A stretch of 13,678 nt of DNA from JBBDSH01 sp040905045 (GCA_040905045.1 JBBDSH010000002.1:1-13678), one strand, 5' to 3'; positions 6,501-12,759 are shown, counted from the stretch's first letter. Notes: generated from the letters alone by a model not told the origin. Numbers and translations are program-made.

Positions 6501-7883
6501 CGTGTGGAGGTCAACATCACCGAACTGGGCGAAACCTTCCGCAACGCCACCAGCTTCAGTGCGGATCAGGTTGTTGAATTATCGCGCAAAGTCAATGAAA
6601 TCGAGCAGGGTGCGCCGGGCCGTTATAATGATTTCCGCCGGGAGTCCGAGGCCATCCTCGCGGAACGCATTAACAACCTGGCCCAGACCGACGAAAACGC
6701 GGCCGCCGCGCTGGCCGATGCCGCATCGAGTATCTTCCCCACCAGCAGTGAACTGGCGGACCTGACGGAGCAATTCCAGCTCGAACCCTGGCCCCAGCAA
6801 GCCACCGCCAATGCAGCGCTCAGCGCCGGTGAATTGAGTCGTGCCAACAACATCCTGCAGGAGGCCATGGACGGCGAGTATGCCGGTCATCCCCAGGTGA
6901 TCGACTTCCAGGAGGAACTCAACAGCCGCATGCAACAGGCCAACGACTCCTTTGAAGCCTACCAGCAGGCGCAGGCGGAGGCCGGTGACAGCTATAACAA
7001 TCTGCGCCAGGCCAAGCGGCTGCTGCAAAGAGCCCAGGCCCTGTGGGTGGACAACCCGGATTACGACAGCGCCGAAAACGAGATCGATCAGCTCATTGCC
7101 AATGCACCGGACAACCCCGCCAAGCGCGTCATACGGCGTGAGGAAGTGGATATTGCTGCGGCTTCGGGATCATCCGGCGATCAGCAGGAAGCCGAGAAAT
7201 GGCAGCCCGTCTCCAGCGGCCGTGAGTGCAATTCCGCGCTGGCGGGGCATGGCTCAAGAGCACGGGCCATCTGTTACGACCTGGTCAATACCGGCTGGCG
7301 CGGGCCGCTGATGGTGGTTGTTCCCCCGGGCGGACCTCTTGACAAGGAATTCGCCATCGGCAAATACGAGATATCAGTCGGTGACTGGAGTAAATACTGC
7401 GCCCTGACCGGCCGCTGCAAACCGGAAACCAACAAGGAGAAGTTCGACGATCCGGTAACCGGTGTCACCCTGAAACAGGCCCAGGAATACGTCGACTGGC
7501 TGTCGGAACGCACCGGCAAAACCTACCGCCTGCCCAACGCCGATGAATGGCAATACGCGGCGTCCGTCGGCGGCAAGCTGACACCGGATTCGGATGAGTT
7601 CCGATCCATCAAGGGCACCCTGAATTGCCGCGTCACGCTGGGTGACAAGGTCCTGAAAGGCACCGGCATTACCAGCATCAAGTCCGGACGCTCGAATGAA
7701 TGGGGCCTGAAGAACTTTGTCGGTAACGTGCAGGAATGGGTTATGGGTTCCGACGGCGTTACCGCCGTCGGCGGCGCCTACTCCGATGCCATTAACAATT
7801 GCGATTTGAGCAACGCGCGTTCTCACGATGGAGGAGCGGATGACACTACCGGATTCCGGGTTATTCTGGAAGAAGTGGGTTAA
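3510..7883 (+). CDS. Transmembrane Ser/Thr kinase with TPR-like and FGE-sulfatase-like outer region
   Basis: This is a 1457-residue sensor kinase. Residues 1-75 are helical. About 76-175 is an acidic, disordered-looking linker. The kinase domain spans about 182-455: P-loop GVGGMGKV (190-197), VAIK Lys218, helix-C Glu237, catalytic HSDFKPGN with Asp319 and Asn324, and DFG (337-339). The HRD arginine is Ser318, so it is a non-RD kinase, and the APE motif reads SLE. The catalytic residues are all present, so activity is expected. One membrane helix lies at 465-484. The region beyond is inferred to be periplasmic. It is long, helical and acidic, with three TPR-like units near 648-680, 864-895 and 965-995 (pattern A-x-x-G-x-Y-x-x-A, then GL-x-x-AP). 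Residues 1263-1457 are an FGE-sulfatase/SUMF1-like fold: IGKYEISVGDW, RLPNADEWQYAA, GNVQEWV, TTGFRV. Only one cysteine (NNCDLSNARS) fits the FGE active-site pair, so it is probably a sensing or binding domain, not an oxidase. The next gene begins 12 bp later. Confidence 0.93.
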   Translation: MADFKTALDALAEGKLKLEKLSKQLDKLLQQNPRHALRILEQLDEAYSQEKIGDQDYAALKRQVNEYRRQHARETETGEAGADSTVFARDDAGPEQAASAGGDEGETQSHEATRVMDEEEKSGDQDTPSGNSVDFDISMDQSDTSPSVGSATGPTSTAWEEPRQADSAEGREMGPGDVIKERFKLMDVLGVGGMGKVFKGIDLLKEEAKDKNPYVAIKLLNEDFKSHPEAFISLQRESSRQQKLAHPNIATVYDFDRIGGPGTPVFITMELMEGQPLNTFLKKNVRKQGGLPFDEAFPIVRQLAAALDYAHERRLVHSDFKPGNAFLCNDGTVKTLDFGIARAVKNPVTGEAEKTLFDPGKLGALTPAYASLEMLEGEEPDTRDDIYALGCVAYELLTGKHPFNKLPANTARDNGLVPAPVKGLNKKQNRALRHALAFKREDRSQDVKDFIEEFEGKATWYKNPWVIAAEILLVIGLVMIGPAMNYLHEQEIQRTITDIQSGDNETVAQILEEIRSLDRSDINTITDEAKDTIQGYYSDQLSGLINTASDNYNFPAAENVLQEIAEFYPDSIFLENQRAELEFNKKQKITDLYQEYIAALDPQQAVQNPDAIDKTREILATIRERIDPNHSLLDDPRPANAYRLAAQQAYEDGDYEKALSFVSSGLDTAPEDARLADLQTLVQNAIRVTELSESLEGVRDELASLEDYKQYEEEITELARLSTREDSPILETLADGLRETVNTELQRILQDGSRADAEALAGEMDTLLSALQLGNELTQIKLAHLSGAERTEAINNIVAESKSEIESRLASPDIDSTQWEAELLANVRELDSLKEEDTAIAGDLENIRRSIADLYLKEAETTLEANRFDAAESYVNRGQRFAPDLPALQETETRVASARAEFERQQRINDLKEQFDYQTEADRVAEANDILDQLKQELPEDDPYITTEAPAKLANSYSRLAERRAENGEYASALQLAEAGLELAPDNRVLRAIRNEYRVEVNITELGETFRNATSFSADQVVELSRKVNEIEQGAPGRYNDFRRESEAILAERINNLAQTDENAAAALADAASSIFPTSSELADLTEQFQLEPWPQQATANAALSAGELSRANNILQEAMDGEYAGHPQVIDFQEELNSRMQQANDSFEAYQQAQAEAGDSYNNLRQAKRLLQRAQALWVDNPDYDSAENEIDQLIANAPDNPAKRVIRREEVDIAAASGSSGDQQEAEKWQPVSSGRECNSALAGHGSRARAICYDLVNTGWRGPLMVVVPPGGPLDKEFAIGKYEISVGDWSKYCALTGRCKPETNKEKFDDPVTGVTLKQAQEYVDWLSERTGKTYRLPNADEWQYAASVGGKLTPDSDEFRSIKGTLNCRVTLGDKVLKGTGITSIKSGRSNEWGLKNFVGNVQEWVMGSDGVTAVGGAYSDAINNCDLSNARSHDGGADDTTGFRVILEEVG

Positions 7884-7895
7884 TCGGGATCCGGC

Positions 7896-8663
7896 ATGTC
7901 TGACAAGACGCTGCGACAACTGACACGAGCCTACGCCAAGGGCGATCTGGACCGGGATCAATATAGGAAAGCCCGGGCCGAATTGATAAACGGCATCCTG
8001 GCAGGCGACATTACCGTACCGGAAAAGGACTACGCACCACCGGTCAAGCCCCGTTCCGTGGAAGATACCGTCGAGGAAGTGACCGAACGCAAATCCCGGG
8101 AGAAAAACCCGGACGGATATCCGGAAACCGAGCCCGCCCGCAAGAAGCCTCCGTACCCGGAAGAACGTTCACAGGCAGCACCGGCGGCGACAGGAAACCT
8201 GCCGCTTTGGGTCGGCGTTGCGGGTGTCATCGTTATTGCCGGGCTTGTCTATATTCTGTTGCCGGATTCCTCCCGGGAAAACGACGCATCCCCCGGAACC
8301 GCGGAACCGACGGCCGATTCCGGTAACACGGCGGAGACAACCCCGGAAGTGGCAACCTCGGAAGCGCGCAATCTTGTTCGAGCCTTCCTGCAAGAACGCT
8401 CCTGGACCCGGGAAAGCATTGAAAGCTTCGTCTCGACCTGGCAGACACTGCCGGTGGATCAACGCCAGGCCGTTCGCGGTTCGGTGGAGATGAGCAGGCT
8501 TGGTAATGCGATCTATAAACAGTTACTGGCCGAAAAAGCCCTGTCCAATCTGGATGATGGAAACCTGGCACTGGAAAAACAAAAACTGCTCGTGAATTTC
8601 GCCCGGGAAATGAGGATCGACGACCCCCGCATCACCATGCCTGCAGAGACGGATCAGGAGTAG
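7896..8663 (+). CDS. Single-pass membrane protein of the kinase cassette, function unknown
   Basis: I do not recognise the family of this 255-residue protein. The N-terminal 35 residues form a short helical motif (LTRAYAKGDLDRDQYRKAR) that resembles residues 43-66 of the upstream kinase (LDEAYSQEKIGDQDYAALKR) and SHOCT-like modules. Residues about 46-100 are charged, Pro-rich and probably disordered. One membrane helix spans 103-122. Ser/Thr/Pro-rich linker residues 123-155 and a helical C-terminal domain (about 156-245) follow, placed in the periplasm by the same topology as the kinase. It starts 12 bp after the kinase stop, with only a weak ribosome-binding site, so it is probably co-translated or co-transcribed. 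The context and shared N-terminus suggest an accessory or adaptor of the kinase. This is inference. Confidence 0.8.
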   Translation: MSDKTLRQLTRAYAKGDLDRDQYRKARAELINGILAGDITVPEKDYAPPVKPRSVEDTVEEVTERKSREKNPDGYPETEPARKKPPYPEERSQAAPAATGNLPLWVGVAGVIVIAGLVYILLPDSSRENDASPGTAEPTADSGNTAETTPEVATSEARNLVRAFLQERSWTRESIESFVSTWQTLPVDQRQAVRGSVEMSRLGNAIYKQLLAEKALSNLDDGNLALEKQKLLVNFAREMRIDDPRITMPAETDQE

Positions 8664-8733
8664 TGGCTCAGACGGGGAGTGAGCAGGACACCGGCGAAGC
8701 GAAACCCGCCAAACAAAGCGCACAATCGTTACG

Positions 8734-8762
8734 ACAGGTTTCGCAAACAACGTTCAACCTGT
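8734..8762. terminator. Weak hairpin between convergent genes
   Basis: ACAGGTT (8734-8740) and AACCTGT (8756-8762) can form a 7-bp stem with a 15-base loop in the 102-bp gap between the kinase-cassette end and the mlaA end. There is no following T-run, so a role in termination is uncertain. Confidence 0.25.
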
Positions 8763-8765
8763 TCC

Positions 8766-9530
8766 CTACAGTTCATCCATATCTTCCTCGAAATACAAAT
8801 CGTCCTCGAAAGGATACTCGGTCATTCCCCGATCGTGGATCTGGTTGTTGCGACGCTGAAAAAAGGCATCCTTGGTGAACTCATACGGATCCAGGGCCGC
8901 TTCCTTGATCAACTGTTCGGTCCCAAGCAAATCAGCCTTGAAATCGATGACGGCCAGCGTCATCAGTCCCGTTCGGGTAATGCGATCATCAATTACATAC
9001 ATCAGCGGACTGAACAGGGCGGTATCGACTCCGAAACCGGCCACATCACGAACCGTCGAGGGGCCAAACAAGGGGATCACCAGGTAGGGCCCGGACCCGG
9101 ACCCCCAGACAGCCAGGGTCTGGCCGAAATCCTCGTTATGCCTGGGCAGGCCCATGACCGTTGATACGTCGAAAAAGCCGCCTATACCAATCGTCGTATT
9201 AAAGACCACGCGGGCAATGTCGGACACCGCCTGACCCAGCTTGAATTGCAGGATATCATTGACGATGACCGAGACATCATCGAGATTGCTGAAGAAATTG
9301 GTAATGCCCCGGTCCAGGAAATCCGGCGTAATATCATTATAGGTTTCGCCCACCGGCTCGAAGAATTGTTCGTTCATGTAGTCGTTGAAATCGGTCACCG
9401 AACGATTGAATCCCTCGTACGGGTCCCTGGGATCGCCGCTGCCGCCGGTGGTGGCGCAACCGCTGAAAAGACCGATGACAATCAGAAAAAGAACAGCCCT
9501 GCAAGAATACCGCACAGGAGGATGCGTCAT
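8766..9530 (-). CDS. mlaA: MlaA/VacJ outer-membrane lipoprotein, phospholipid transport
   Basis: This 254-residue lipoprotein is the outer-membrane part of the Mla system, which removes misplaced phospholipids from the outer leaflet. The signal peptide (residues 1-24, hydrophobic VLFLIVIGLF) ends in the lipobox LFSG before Cys25. The family body follows: DPYEGFNRSVTDFND, NFFSNLDDV, FNTTIGIGGFFDV, EDFGQTLAVWG, GPYLVIPLFGPSTVRD. The C-terminal tail is strongly acidic. The ATG at 9530 is chosen because it places the signal peptide at the very N-terminus and has AGGGA eight bases upstream. A TTG at 9593 in the same frame would add 21 non-signal residues. The partner genes mlaBCDEF are not in this window. 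It is divergent from ubiG. Confidence 0.95.
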   Translation of the reverse strand: MTHPPVRYSCRAVLFLIVIGLFSGCATTGGSGDPRDPYEGFNRSVTDFNDYMNEQFFEPVGETYNDITPDFLDRGITNFFSNLDDVSVIVNDILQFKLGQAVSDIARVVFNTTIGIGGFFDVSTVMGLPRHNEDFGQTLAVWGSGSGPYLVIPLFGPSTVRDVAGFGVDTALFSPLMYVIDDRITRTGLMTLAVIDFKADLLGTEQLIKEAALDPYEFTKDAFFQRRNNQIHDRGMTEYPFEDDLYFEEDMDEL

Positions 9531-9617
9531 GATACAGTTCCCTGGATTGTGCCCGCTCGACAGACAGGCATCTTGATTATTGTTTTTCTGCAAAACGCAA
9601 TTCGATTCCGAGACTAC

Positions 9618-9631
9618 AACATCATGATGTT
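9618..9631. promoter_or_regulatory. Perfect 14-bp palindrome overlapping the ubiG -10 element
   Basis: AACATCATGATGTT is fully self-complementary. It lies in the 158-bp divergent mlaA/ubiG spacer and overlaps the TG and the first base of the predicted extended -10. It is a plausible operator for a dimeric regulator. The regulator is unknown. Confidence 0.4.
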
Positions 9632-9636
9632 AAAAT
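9628..9636 (+). promoter_or_regulatory. Predicted extended -10 promoter for ubiG operon
   Basis: TGTTAAAAT has the TGn extension followed by TAAAAT (5 of 6 to TATAAT). A start of transcription near 9643 would leave a leader of about 45 bases before the ubiG ATG at 9689. No good -35 hexamer is seen at 16-18 bp, which extended -10 promoters tolerate. Confidence 0.4.
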
Positions 9637-9688
9637 CCATCCACCAGCCGGGTACGGGTCCGGCGTACCGAGGGCATAAATTTCACAA

Positions 9689-10393
9689 ATGACTCTGACT
9701 CGTGACAACGTGGATGCGGAAGAGGTGGCCAGGTTTGAAAGCCTGGCCGCGGACTGGTGGGATCCCGACGGCAGTTTCCGGACATTGCATGCCATCAACC
9801 CGGTTCGGCTTGTATTCATCGAATCGGCTGTAGATTTGCGGGGCCGTCGTGTTCTCGATATCGGCTGCGGCGGCGGGTTGCTCAGCGAGGCCATGGCCGC
9901 AAGAGGCGCCCGTGTCACCGGTATCGATCCCGGTGAAGCGGCTATCCGCACCGCCAGGGAACATCTCGCCGGCCTGGACGTGGAATACCATGCCTGCACG
10001 CTGGAGAGTTTCGCTGACAAAGAGCCGGCGCCGTTCGATATCATCACCTGCATGGAACTGCTTGAACACGTACCGGACCCGGATGCCCTGGTCGCGCGCA
10101 CCGCATCCCTGTTGAAGCCGGGCGGTCACCTGTTTCTGGCAACGATTAATCGTAACCCGCAGGCCTGGTTGACCGCCGTCGTCGGCGCCGAATATCTGCT
10201 CAGGCTGCTGCCGCGCGGCACCCATGACTATGCCCGCTTCATTCGTCCCTCGGAACTGGCCGCCTGGCTGCGGCAGGCCGGTTTCCGCGTGGTAACCATC
10301 AACGGCATGCAATACCTGCCTCTGCTGAACCGGGCCTTCCTGACCCGCCGGCCAACGGTGAACTACCTGATCCATGCCCGGCTCCCGGACTGA
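9689..10393 (+). CDS. ubiG: Ubiquinone O-methyltransferase UbiG
   Basis: This 234-residue SAM-dependent methyltransferase performs the two O-methylations of ubiquinone synthesis (on the polyprenyl-catechol and on demethylubiquinol). The N-terminus shows the UbiG signature FESLAADWWDPDGSFRTLH and INPVRLVFI. SAM motif I is VLDIGCGGG (55-63), followed by acidic GIDPGE (78-83). Then come CMELLEHVPDP (121-131) and LKPGGHLFLATINRN (142-156). The C-terminal HDYARFIRPSEL matches the family. Length agrees with the roughly 240 residues of E. coli UbiG. The ribosome-binding site is weak (GAGGG about 12 bases upstream). It overlaps the next gene by 20 bp, as part of a three-gene operon. Confidence 0.96.
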   Translation: MTLTRDNVDAEEVARFESLAADWWDPDGSFRTLHAINPVRLVFIESAVDLRGRRVLDIGCGGGLLSEAMAARGARVTGIDPGEAAIRTAREHLAGLDVEYHACTLESFADKEPAPFDIITCMELLEHVPDPDALVARTASLLKPGGHLFLATINRNPQAWLTAVVGAEYLLRLLPRGTHDYARFIRPSELAAWLRQAGFRVVTINGMQYLPLLNRAFLTRRPTVNYLIHARLPD

Positions 10394-11057
10394 AACGAAA
10401 AAACCCGCGCCGGGACTGATCCTTTTCGATCTGGACGGGACCCTGGCCGACACCGGGCCGGATCTGGCCGACGCCCTCAATCGTTTACTGGAGGAATGTG
10501 ATCGCCCGCCCCTGCCTTACGCGACCATCCGGCCGGTGGTTTCCATGGGCGGAGCCGCGCTCATCAGCCTGGCCTTCCAGATAGACGACAGCCGGTCGGA
10601 ATTTGAGGGGCTGCGCCGTCGCTTTCTGGATTTTTATCTTGAGGACATCGCCCGTCATACCCAGTTATTCCCCGGCATGGAAACCGTACTGGAACGGATT
10701 GAAACAACTTCCCGACACTGGGGCATCGTCACCAATAAACCGGCCTGGCTGACCGATCCGTTGATGCAGGCACTGGCCATGACCCGACGGGCGCGCTGTA
10801 TCGTCAGCGGCGATACCCTCCCCTTTCGAAAACCCCATCCGGAACCGCTGCTCCATGCCTGCCGGGTGGCGGGTTATCGTCCCCGGGATGCCATTTACGT
10901 CGGCGACGCCCGCCGTGACGTGGAGGCGGCCCATGCCGCCGGTATTCCGGCTTACGTGGCCCGCTACGGTTATATCCCGTCGGATGACGACCCCGGCGGC
11001 TGGGGCGCGGAGGCCCTGATCGATTCGCCCATGGAACTCCTGCAGATGATGGAATGA
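10374..11057 (+). CDS. HAD-family phosphatase, MupP/Gph-like
   Basis: This 227-residue protein is a HAD superfamily IA phosphatase of the phosphoglycolate phosphatase group. Motif I is FDLDGTLAD with nucleophile Asp19 and Asp21. A helical cap follows (about 30-95). Motif II is VTNK (Thr120), motif III is Lys153 in RKPHPEP, and motif IV is VGDARRD with Asp178 and Asp182. In pseudomonads the gene right after ubiG is mupP (N-acetylmuramic acid 6-phosphate phosphatase of cell-wall recycling), so that role is favoured by position. Phosphoglycolate phosphatase (gph) is the main alternative, and motifs cannot separate them. Its ATG lies 20 bp inside ubiG, and its TGA overlaps the next start as ATGA, so translation is probably coupled on both sides. 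Confidence 0.88.
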   Translation: MPGSRTETKKPAPGLILFDLDGTLADTGPDLADALNRLLEECDRPPLPYATIRPVVSMGGAALISLAFQIDDSRSEFEGLRRRFLDFYLEDIARHTQLFPGMETVLERIETTSRHWGIVTNKPAWLTDPLMQALAMTRRARCIVSGDTLPFRKPHPEPLLHACRVAGYRPRDAIYVGDARRDVEAAHAAGIPAYVARYGYIPSDDDPGGWGAEALIDSPMELLQMME

Positions 11058-11878
11058 ACGACTATTGCCGGAACAAGGCCGCCCCCGAGGGCTCGAATCT
11101 GTATTACGCCTGTCTGTATCAGACCCCGGCCATACGGCAAAGACTCTTTGCTCTGTTCGCCTTGTACTATGAATTGCAGGAAGGGCTGCTCTCGGCCTCG
11201 GATCCGGGCGTCAGCCGCATCAAGCTGGAATGGTGGCGGGAGGAACTGGCCCGTCTGGGAAGAGGCGAAGCCCGCCACCCCGTGACCCGGGCCCTGCAGC
11301 CGTTGCTTGAACAGGGCGAGATTACCCCCGGTCCCCTGAACTCATTGCCACCGGCCATGGAATCCCTGCTGTCCATGCCGGCGACGGAGACGGACGGCTG
11401 GCACCAGGTCGGCGGTATCGGTGATTTCTGGCAATGCGCGGCCGCCGCTTCCGGCCCCGTCACCGATACGGAGCGGGATCTGGCCGCCGCCACCGGCTCC
11501 GCTGTCGCCCGGCTGGAGCTGTTGCAGAACCTGCGCCGTCTCCTGGCCCTGGGCTTTAACCCGCTGCCCCGGCAGACACTGGCGGAATCGGGACTGTCCG
11601 GAGAAGAATTGATGGGCGATCCCGTTTCCGAACAATCACGCGCTCTGGCGTCTGCGTTGGTGACCACCGTCCACAACGATCTGGAAGCGTGCTACAGAAG
11701 CGGGAAACGGCCCGGCCGGCATATGCTGTTCGTACTGATCATGAACCGGATAGCCGCCGCCACCTGCGAGGAAATCGCCCGCGACGGCCACCGGATCCTT
11801 TCCCGCAAACTGGCCCTGACCCCGATCCGGAAACTCTGGATCGCCTGGCGAACCAAATACGCCAGATTGCTACCCTGA
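11054..11878 (+). CDS. Squalene/phytoene synthase-like protein lacking Asp-rich motifs
   Basis: The 274-residue protein has the all-helical isoprenoid-synthase look of the squalene/phytoene synthase family: NLYYACLYQTPAIRQRLFAL near the start, then the family landmark IKLEWWREELARL (56-68). The two catalytic aspartate-rich motifs are absent. Where a DxxxD would lie the sequence is YYELQEG (38-44), and the second-motif region reads LLQNLRRLLALGFNPLP (156-172) instead of a LRDVxED type. It is therefore probably not a prenyl synthase; it resembles NDUFAF6-type non-catalytic members linked to respiratory complex I assembly. That function is inferred from the lost motifs and from its ubiG neighbourhood, not shown. 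It overlaps the HAD gene by 4 bp (ATGA) and ends the operon. Confidence 0.8.
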   Translation: MNDYCRNKAAPEGSNLYYACLYQTPAIRQRLFALFALYYELQEGLLSASDPGVSRIKLEWWREELARLGRGEARHPVTRALQPLLEQGEITPGPLNSLPPAMESLLSMPATETDGWHQVGGIGDFWQCAAAASGPVTDTERDLAAATGSAVARLELLQNLRRLLALGFNPLPRQTLAESGLSGEELMGDPVSEQSRALASALVTTVHNDLEACYRSGKRPGRHMLFVLIMNRIAAATCEEIARDGHRILSRKLALTPIRKLWIAWRTKYARLLP

Positions 11879-11896
11879 TTCGGCGCGTGGTCGCGT

Positions 11897-11960
11897 CTCC
11901 CACTAGCACGGTTCTACCGCATTGATAAACCCTGGAAGTGGGAGCGGTCACTGGCCGCGA
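11897..11960. repeat. REP-like inverted pair between convergent genes
   Basis: CTCCCACT (11897-11904) is complementary to AGTGGGAG (11937-11944). The right-hand unit GTGGGAGCGGTCACTGGCCGCGA (11938-11960) resembles the REP sequences widespread in pseudomonads, with a GCGG/CCGC hairpin. The left-hand unit is a shorter inverted relative. The pair may act as a boundary or terminator between the ubiG operon and ygfX; nothing else is seen in 11879-12032. Confidence 0.45.
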
Positions 11961-12032
11961 ACCGGAATAAAGCTGGGTATCCCGTATTGCCTTACGCTCC
12001 ATCCGGCTCCCAAGACTGTATGCCCATTTCGC

Positions 12033-12061
12033 TTTTCACTCTTTACTTTTTACTCTTTACT
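12033..12061. repeat. Short pyrimidine-rich tandem repeat at the ygfX end
   Basis: ACTCTTTACT occurs at 12038-12047 and 12052-12061 in a period of 14 with TTTT between. The TAA stop of the ygfX-like gene (12057-12059, minus strand) lies inside the second unit. This is a low-complexity intergenic repeat with no known role. Confidence 0.5.
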
Positions 12062-12539
12062 CGTTTGCGTTATAACGTAAACGAACGCGTAGGCGGCGTA
12101 AGGTATCCGCATCCGTATTCCATGGCGTAAAAACAAACGGGAATAATTTGCCGCCTTCTTCATCACGAACGGTCAGAAAAACCAGATTGGCATGGAGTAT
12201 CTGGCCTGATACCGGCATGACGGCACGGGTTTTCCCCGTCGCCTCGATCAGGAACCAGTCGCCGCGCCGGTTGAGTACCAGTTGCAGACCGGAACGAGCC
12301 AGGACACCCCGTATGGTGAGCAGGCCACTGACCGCAATCAGCAGGCTGGACATGCTTTTCAAAAGTACCGGCAACGACGAGAAGAAAACACAAAGTATCG
12401 CGCCGAAATGGACGATTGATATGGGGATAATCAGGGCCGTGAATGGCAGGGAACGCAGGTACAGCGGCAGCAGAAACCCCCTGGCCTTGACGGACCGGAG
12501 CGGAGGGTCTTTCTTGCAATCCCTTGTTGAAAAAAACAT
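12057..12539 (-). CDS. ygfX: YgfX/CptA-family inner-membrane protein
   Basis: This 160-residue protein has two adjacent hydrophobic segments (about 31-52 and 54-76) and a cytoplasmic C-terminal domain ending in the family-typical LRRLRVRLR (148-155), after GLQLVLNRRGDWFL (84-97). E. coli YgfX is about 135 residues and pairs with SdhE (YgfY), the flavinylation factor of succinate dehydrogenase. It has also been described as a membrane toxin acting on cytoskeletal proteins. I chose ATG 12539. The frame stays open to an ATG at 12713, but that extension would overlap the SdhAF4-like gene on the other strand and add an unrelated N-terminus. No sdhE is seen beside it; its neighbour is the SdhAF4-like gene, divergent across 40 bp. 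Recognition is from the domain pattern only. Confidence 0.75.
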   Translation of the reverse strand: MFFSTRDCKKDPPLRSVKARGFLLPLYLRSLPFTALIIPISIVHFGAILCVFFSSLPVLLKSMSSLLIAVSGLLTIRGVLARSGLQLVLNRRGDWFLIEATGKTRAVMPVSGQILHANLVFLTVRDEEGGKLFPFVFTPWNTDADTLRRLRVRLRYNANE

Positions 12540-12579
12540 ACTTTGCGTCCGTTCATACCCGTATTCATGATAACCGACA

Positions 12580-12759
12580 ATGAGTAAAAATACCCCCACA
12601 GATTGTGGTAATATTACGGAAAACGAAAACAAGAATCCGCCGAACCGTCGGCAACCGGCTGTCAAGGAGCCGATGCCAAAAGAGGTTGGCGGCCGTTCCG
12701 GACCGGAACCCACCCGCTACGGTGACTGGGAATACAAGGGGCGTTGCATTGACTTTTGA
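12580..12759 (+). CDS. SdhAF4-like (DUF1674) succinate dehydrogenase assembly factor
   Basis: This 59-residue gene is easily missed. The N-terminal half is polar and disordered-looking (Asn/Lys/Pro-rich). Residues 33-59 contain PKEVGGRSGPEPTRYGDW and KGRCIDF, the signature of the DUF1674/SDHAF4 family, ending exactly at the family C-terminus. SDHAF4 proteins bind the flavoprotein subunit SdhA during FAD attachment and hand it on for assembly. The gene lies 56 bp before sdhC on the same strand, which fits the role. The ATG at 12580 has no strong Shine-Dalgarno sequence (ACCGACA just upstream). It lies antisense to the open N-terminal extension of the ygfX frame, which supports the shorter ygfX start. 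Confidence 0.85.
   Translation: MSKNTPTDCGNITENENKNPPNRRQPAVKEPMPKEVGGRSGPEPTRYGDWEYKGRCIDF

Noticed and set aside
1767..8663. Assigning the cassette to a type VI secretion locus
   Set aside because: Kinase, PP2C and FHA are all present, but no Tss, Hcp, VgrG or ClpV-like gene occurs in the window, and the FHA domain is fused to a cyclase.
8663..8878. 71-codon frame from a GTG overlapping the stop of the last cassette gene
   Set aside because: It has no recognisable product and low-complexity composition, and it runs antisense into the conserved end of mlaA.
8679..9164. 161-codon plus-strand frame over mlaA
   Set aside because: It is antisense to the conserved MlaA body, with no domain of its own.
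9531..9593. TTG start extending mlaA by 21 codons
   Set aside because: It would bury the signal peptide and lipobox; ATG 9530 with AGGGA upstream is a better start.
12540..12713. N-terminal extension of the ygfX-like frame to ATG 12713
   Set aside because: The bases encode the SdhAF4-like protein on the other strand; the extension is not YgfX-like.
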